From Glandiceps talaboti (lineage: Eukaryota > Hemichordata > Enteropneusta > Spengelidae), in assembly GCF_964340395.1 (NCBI RefSeq), contig NC_135570.1, positions 7,618,822-7,682,821 on the forward strand: a stretch of 64,000 bases of DNA. Reading direction: 5' to 3'. Of the stretch, positions 59,874-64,000 are shown one piece after another (position 1 is the first letter of the stretch; every line of letters begins with the position of its first letter). The translations under genes and the position numbers were made by a program. The notes beneath the pieces were generated by a model. The model did no database searches. It was given only the letters and a program-made list of their open reading frames with translations, and was not told the DNA's origin.

Positions 59874-60365
59874 TAACTACTAATATAACAGTACTCAGTG
59901 ATGGTAATGATACCTGTAAGCAGAGATTTTTCTAACCATCACTAATGACAGATTTTGTAATATTAGAAGTATACCTTAAAGGCTTAGTTAAGATCCAGAT
60001 TTGATATGAGGACCTCACATTAACTACATTACGATTAAGTATCTATGTCTGCGATTCATTTTACTAATGTGTATACTCTTTCAAAATGTCACAACTTTTT
60101 TTTTTTTTTTTTTTTACTTATAATATTTTGGACAAAAAAATTAATTCAATTCATTCAGTCATTAACAGTACTGAGTACTGATCATGTTATATTAATAGTT
60201 AAAGAAACACAAGACGAGTTTTTATGTATTTGGGGCATAATTATTACATTCTATTTAAAAGGTACACCGTATTCTACTTACTGTTCAAAGTATATTTAAC
60301 CATCACTTGCAGATAATGATTAGTATTTGACTTCACTGTCAATAATAGTAACATAATATTATACT

Positions 60366-60690
60366 ATGCACAAGCAAAGTTACTGTCTTTGAACAGAAAA
60401 TATGGAATATACACCCAGGCTGTTCTACGTTATGACAACCTGTGTCTACGTCACTGGTTCTGTGGTGCCAAAAATATGAATAAAAACATTCCAAATCAGC
60501 ATTATTTTTCCTGATTTTTCATAAATTATGTTTGGAGAAGTATAATTACATCATTTGTTCCCCAAATTCTCTTTCATTCAGCATGAAAATATGTTATCTA
60601 AGGATTCGTAACTTTTTGTCTATTGACTTGTAGTGACATGGCCCCCTAGGTCACTCATATTTTCTTTAGCTGAACGAAAAAAATATTCGG
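60366..60690 (+). mobile_element. interspersed element, family F, copy 2
   Basis: Shares the ordered blocks of 51417-51720, including AATATGGAATATACACCC and CCCTAGGTCACTCATATTTT. Confidence 0.7.
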
Positions 60691-60754
60691 GAATAAAATC
60701 GCTTCATGTATGTCAATTGAGTAACTTATTTCTGATATACATGATTTGGATGAA

Positions 60755-60955
60755 GTGTGAGATGGTTTGTACAACGTGTGAAATGGTTTGTACGACACGT
60801 GAAATGGTTAGTACGACGTGTGAAATGGTTGGTATGACGTGTGAGAAATGGTTTGTACGATGTGTGAAATGGTTTGTACGACATGCGAGATGGTTTGTAT
60901 ACATTCTGGTACATAGTTTGTACAAAGCGTAAGATGATTTGTGCAAAGCGTGAAT
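60755..60955. repeat. degenerate minisatellite, about 20-bp unit
   Basis: About ten copies of GTGTGAAATGGTTTGTACGA with substitutions. Confidence 0.92.
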
Positions 60956-62254
60956 AATTTTGATAAGTTTTTTCCAGGTCTTACATGATAGCAAAGTCTC
61001 TGGTCTAAGAATACAGGGTTTAACCCATAGACCGTAGTCACGTAGGGTTTACACTTCAACAAATTGTGAACAACTCTGCTGTCATCTCTTCTGCTATAAA
61101 TGTTTCATACAAAGTGTGTTGACACACTGGCATTTAGCTACATACATACACTGAGGGACTCCTAGATGATCTACTGCACTGCAAAATCTATTTTTATTTC
61201 TTTAATTTCTGAAATTGTGGTGTGTGTTACAGTATCCCACGGCGTGTCAGTGTAAAGTATAAAGCCTATGACATCATCAGACAGCTCGGTGACTTTACTG
61301 CTAACAAATGCTGACAGTGCATATATGAGGTTTTAGCAAGTGTCTTTGAACATCAAAGTATTGTTGTTTATGTAGCTGTCTTGTACATTCTCAACAGCTC
61401 ATTGAATACAATGACAGTAGTTTCATATCAAAACTACCACAAATCCTTTTAGTATTTGGCAAAATAGATTTCCTCTGTTTCTCACGACCCAAAAACCGTG
61501 ACTTTTCTCTCTGACTTTATTAAGATTGAAAACAAACATGAACACAAATTCTTCTTTGAAACTTTAACTCTGTGAGCTGACTCGATACAAGGAACGGACC
61601 AGACGTCAATGACTTTCTGAAGTAGTTTTTATACTGTTTACAGGCATTGTGGTTGGGGAAAAAGAGATTTGGATACAGAAGACGTAAATACAAGTGACCT
61701 AGGGGGCCTTGTCACTTAAAGTCACAGATGAGAAATAACAAAACCCATAGTTCGCAAATGTTTACCACCTGAATGAAGACAAATATTGGCCAATAAAATT
61801 ATGCATGCGCAAGTATAAATTGATAAACACAATGAAGTGTAATCGTGGCAACTTAGCAAATTTTGATTCATTTTTCAATAACCACATAATGAACAACATA
61901 GATGTGTGTTGTTAAGAAGTAGATAGACCAGGCTATATATAGCTTACTTTTTTGTTCAAATGTGTTTCTTGGATTGTGCATTTTCTCATTCAATAAATCA
62001 ATTACATTTTGTCATACCCATTTTCCGATATGCATTTAACTCTCTGAAGTACGTCACTGAAAATTACAAAGTTTGACGTCGTGAAACTTGACAGAGCACG
62101 TAGTGTCAATGAGTGTGCAAACAAGCCTAAAGGGAATAGTGATAAATTAGAAAAGGTCACAGCACGTCCAAATCTATGTTATTTTGTTACATGTGAAGAA
62201 TCAATCACTTACAATGTACAGGCATGGTATTCATTTCTAATTGCTCAAGCATAT

Positions 62255-62690
62255 TTTAAAGACCAGAGTTTCAATCCCAGGTTCTCACATTTTTATCAGT
62301 CGAGCCGAAGGAATCATTTTTTTATTGTGGACCAACTTTATCTATAGTTCTGCTAAACTGTCTTTCACACCTACATTATTTCAAATCTCGCTCTGAAATG
62401 GGCCTTTAAAAGTCCAGGGATTAAATCCCAGAGTTTCGCATTAGTACTCCGGCATATTATCAGTGAAGCTATGAGCATTACATAGAATCAGTCTTTTGTT
62501 CTGGCCCACTTTTTCTATAGCTCACACCTAGATTTGAATCTTTACCCCAACTGGACCTTAAAGGCCAATGTTTCAATCCCATGTTCCTATATGAGTGTTA
62601 TCTTATCAGTCGAGCCAAAGAAATTATGTAAGATCATTCTTTTGTTCTGGACCAACTTTTTCTGTAGCTTAGCACGACAACTGTTTTCAT
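62255..62690. repeat. three diverged tandem copies of about 150 bp
   Basis: Each copy has a TTTCAATCCCAGGTT-like block, an ATCAGTCGAGCCGAAG-like block and TTTTGTTCTGGACCAACTTT. The first block resembles a pol III B box with its usual tRNA continuation. Confidence 0.75.
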
Positions 62691-62959
62691 CTAAATTTTA
62701 TTCCAAATCTTAACTTTGCCTTTTATATATAATCGTGACTTGTAACTGTAAAAAGTGTAGCATCAATAAGGTAGACAGATGATGTAATTATTGGATGCAA
62801 CCAGAAATTACAATCACCCCAGGATCATAGCGAATGAAATTTATCTAATGAAAACAACGCTACGTGTATAGGGTAATCCTATACACACTGGAAGACACAA
62901 ATAAAGAACACAATTATACACACAAGGTTTAAATAAGTACTGAAACCCTGTCCCCCATC

Positions 62960-63235
62960 TGAATCAATTTAGAACCACTTCAAACAGAACCAATTGTTAA
63001 ATCGGTTCAAAAGCAGTTTTTGTTTCCAGAAAAAAATTAGCAACAGGTTTGAAATGTTAAACCGAGTTTGAACTGATTCACTTCGAATTGGTTCGAAACC
63101 ACCCCCACTCCCCACTCTCTCCCTACCCCCACACCCTCCCTTCAAGGTGGTTTTGAACCAATTCAACTAAATCAATTCGAAACAGGTTTAATGTACGCGG
63201 GGACAGAAAACTTTGATTCAATTTCGAAACGATTT
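62960..63235. repeat. imperfect inverted and direct repeats of a GGTTCGAA-like motif
   Basis: GAACCAATT, GGTTCAAAAG, GGTTCGAAACC and AATTCGAAACAGG recur in both orientations. Confidence 0.55.
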
Positions 63236-63671
63236 CACTATGGAGACAGAGTTGTTTATAATGTCACACGGAGGAAATAGATTATGTAACTTTAATTGAA
63301 TTGATGTAGCGTCAAATGACAAACAGAAATGAATTCCACCAATTCAATATATATATATATATATATTCCATCACCCCCGATCTGATAACAGTTCACCCTT
63401 TCAACAGCTCTCATGTTAAATGATACTATTTCAATCAGACGCTATCACATTTCTTTTCATTTTATGACCATCACTTCCAATAAAATCATGAATTTATCTA
63501 GGATGGATGTAACTGTTTTTATAAAGGTAAACGATAGTCATTCCAGCTGTTATGTGTATATTTGTACGCATTCAGTATCGCACTCTGTAATCATGGCCCC
63601 TGTACCCAACAAAAATGAATTTTATTGAATTCTGGCAAGTCGCGATTCAAAATCAACAACACATGTACATT

Positions 63672-63915
63672 AATAATAATAATATGTACTTTATTAATCA
63701 TATTAAATTCAGAAAATCAAACAGAGTTGCCACATGTGCAGAGCCAAAGTGTTCTACTAGTGTTAAAGCAGGCAGAAACCGAAGTATCCGAGAAAACCTT
63801 CTTTGTTCGGTATAGTCATGTTCAGCAAGACCTGGCCAAACCTTGTCATCTCTGGGTGGGTTTCAAACTCAAACTGCACCGGTATGAGCTAGCCTGTTTA
63901 TTACACTGTTGAGAT
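63672..63915 (-). mobile_element. tRNA-derived SINE-like element
   Basis: On the minus strand it starts with GGCTAGCTCATACCGG and GAGTTTGAAACCCACC (A- and B-box-like) and ends with GTACATATTATTATTATT, an ATT-repeat tail. Confidence 0.6.
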
Positions 63916-64000
63916 ACATTGTTACTTGGTTGTACCTCTAGTCCAAACCCTCATAATCAGGAGGTACGGCCATCTAATGATGTATCTCAACAACAAAGTA

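Larger units (their letters stand above)
45312..64000. other. upstream of the first collagen exon seen: no coding exon recognised
   Basis: The phase-1 start of exon 1 requires further upstream coding sequence, so at least part of this stretch should be intron of the same gene. I found no Gly-X-Y exon and no large exon with a membrane helix on the minus strand, and no promoter I can support. Content is mainly tandem arrays, microsatellites and short transposable elements, listed separately. Confidence 0.55.

Overview
The window is animal nuclear DNA. It has small coding exons spread over tens of kilobases, GT-AG introns, tRNA-derived SINE-like copies, several short inverted-repeat (MITE-like) families and many intronic minisatellites. 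Nothing in it is bacterial, viral or organellar. The repeat load and compact but repeat-swollen introns suggest a marine invertebrate (ambulacrarian, cephalochordate or lophotrochozoan). I cannot place it more closely from sequence alone.

One gene is supported: a non-fibrillar collagen on the minus strand, transcribed from about 45.3 kb down to a stop codon at 5101-5103. I could assemble 36 exons totalling 1,808 nt. They join in one open frame of 601 residues plus a split first glycine codon. Every intron is phase 0 except the first one seen and the one entering the first exon, which are phase 1. The chain is a Gly-X-Y helix with three collagenous blocks. The non-collagenous breaks lie at exon 14 (30.1 kb) and exons 19-20 (24.7-25.7 kb). 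The chain ends in [18 protein letters not shown] followed by nine residues and a stop. That two-cysteine tail is the hallmark of the membrane-associated collagens with interrupted triple helices (MACIT: types XIII, XXIII, XXV and invertebrate relatives). No fibrillar COLFI domain, type IV NC1 domain or endostatin domain follows. The 5' end (cytoplasmic part, membrane helix, first non-collagenous domain, promoter) was not found. It probably lies beyond 64 kb or in exons of 45.3-64 kb that I cannot recognise.

Layout: 1-5.1 kb is 3' flank or 3' UTR with a MITE-like family and an 18-copy 48-bp minisatellite. 5.1-45.3 kb is the collagen gene; its introns hold minisatellites of 54 bp (6.7-8.6 kb), 33 bp (14.6 kb), 40 bp (17.0-19.0 kb, 49 copies), 93 bp (24.1 kb) and 57 bp (30.4-31.7 kb), plus microsatellites and at least six MITE-like families. 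45.3-64 kb has no recognisable coding exon. It holds SINE-like elements, foldback elements, a nested hAT-like insertion, 180-bp, 50-bp and 27-bp tandem arrays and long simple repeats.

The points most worth a second look are: two overlapping 5' splice sites that straddle the collagen stop codon; a 49-copy intronic array that carries a near-consensus U1 splice site in nearly every unit on the sense strand; a cluster of 36-nt exons; and CCG proline codons that are almost confined to exon ends.
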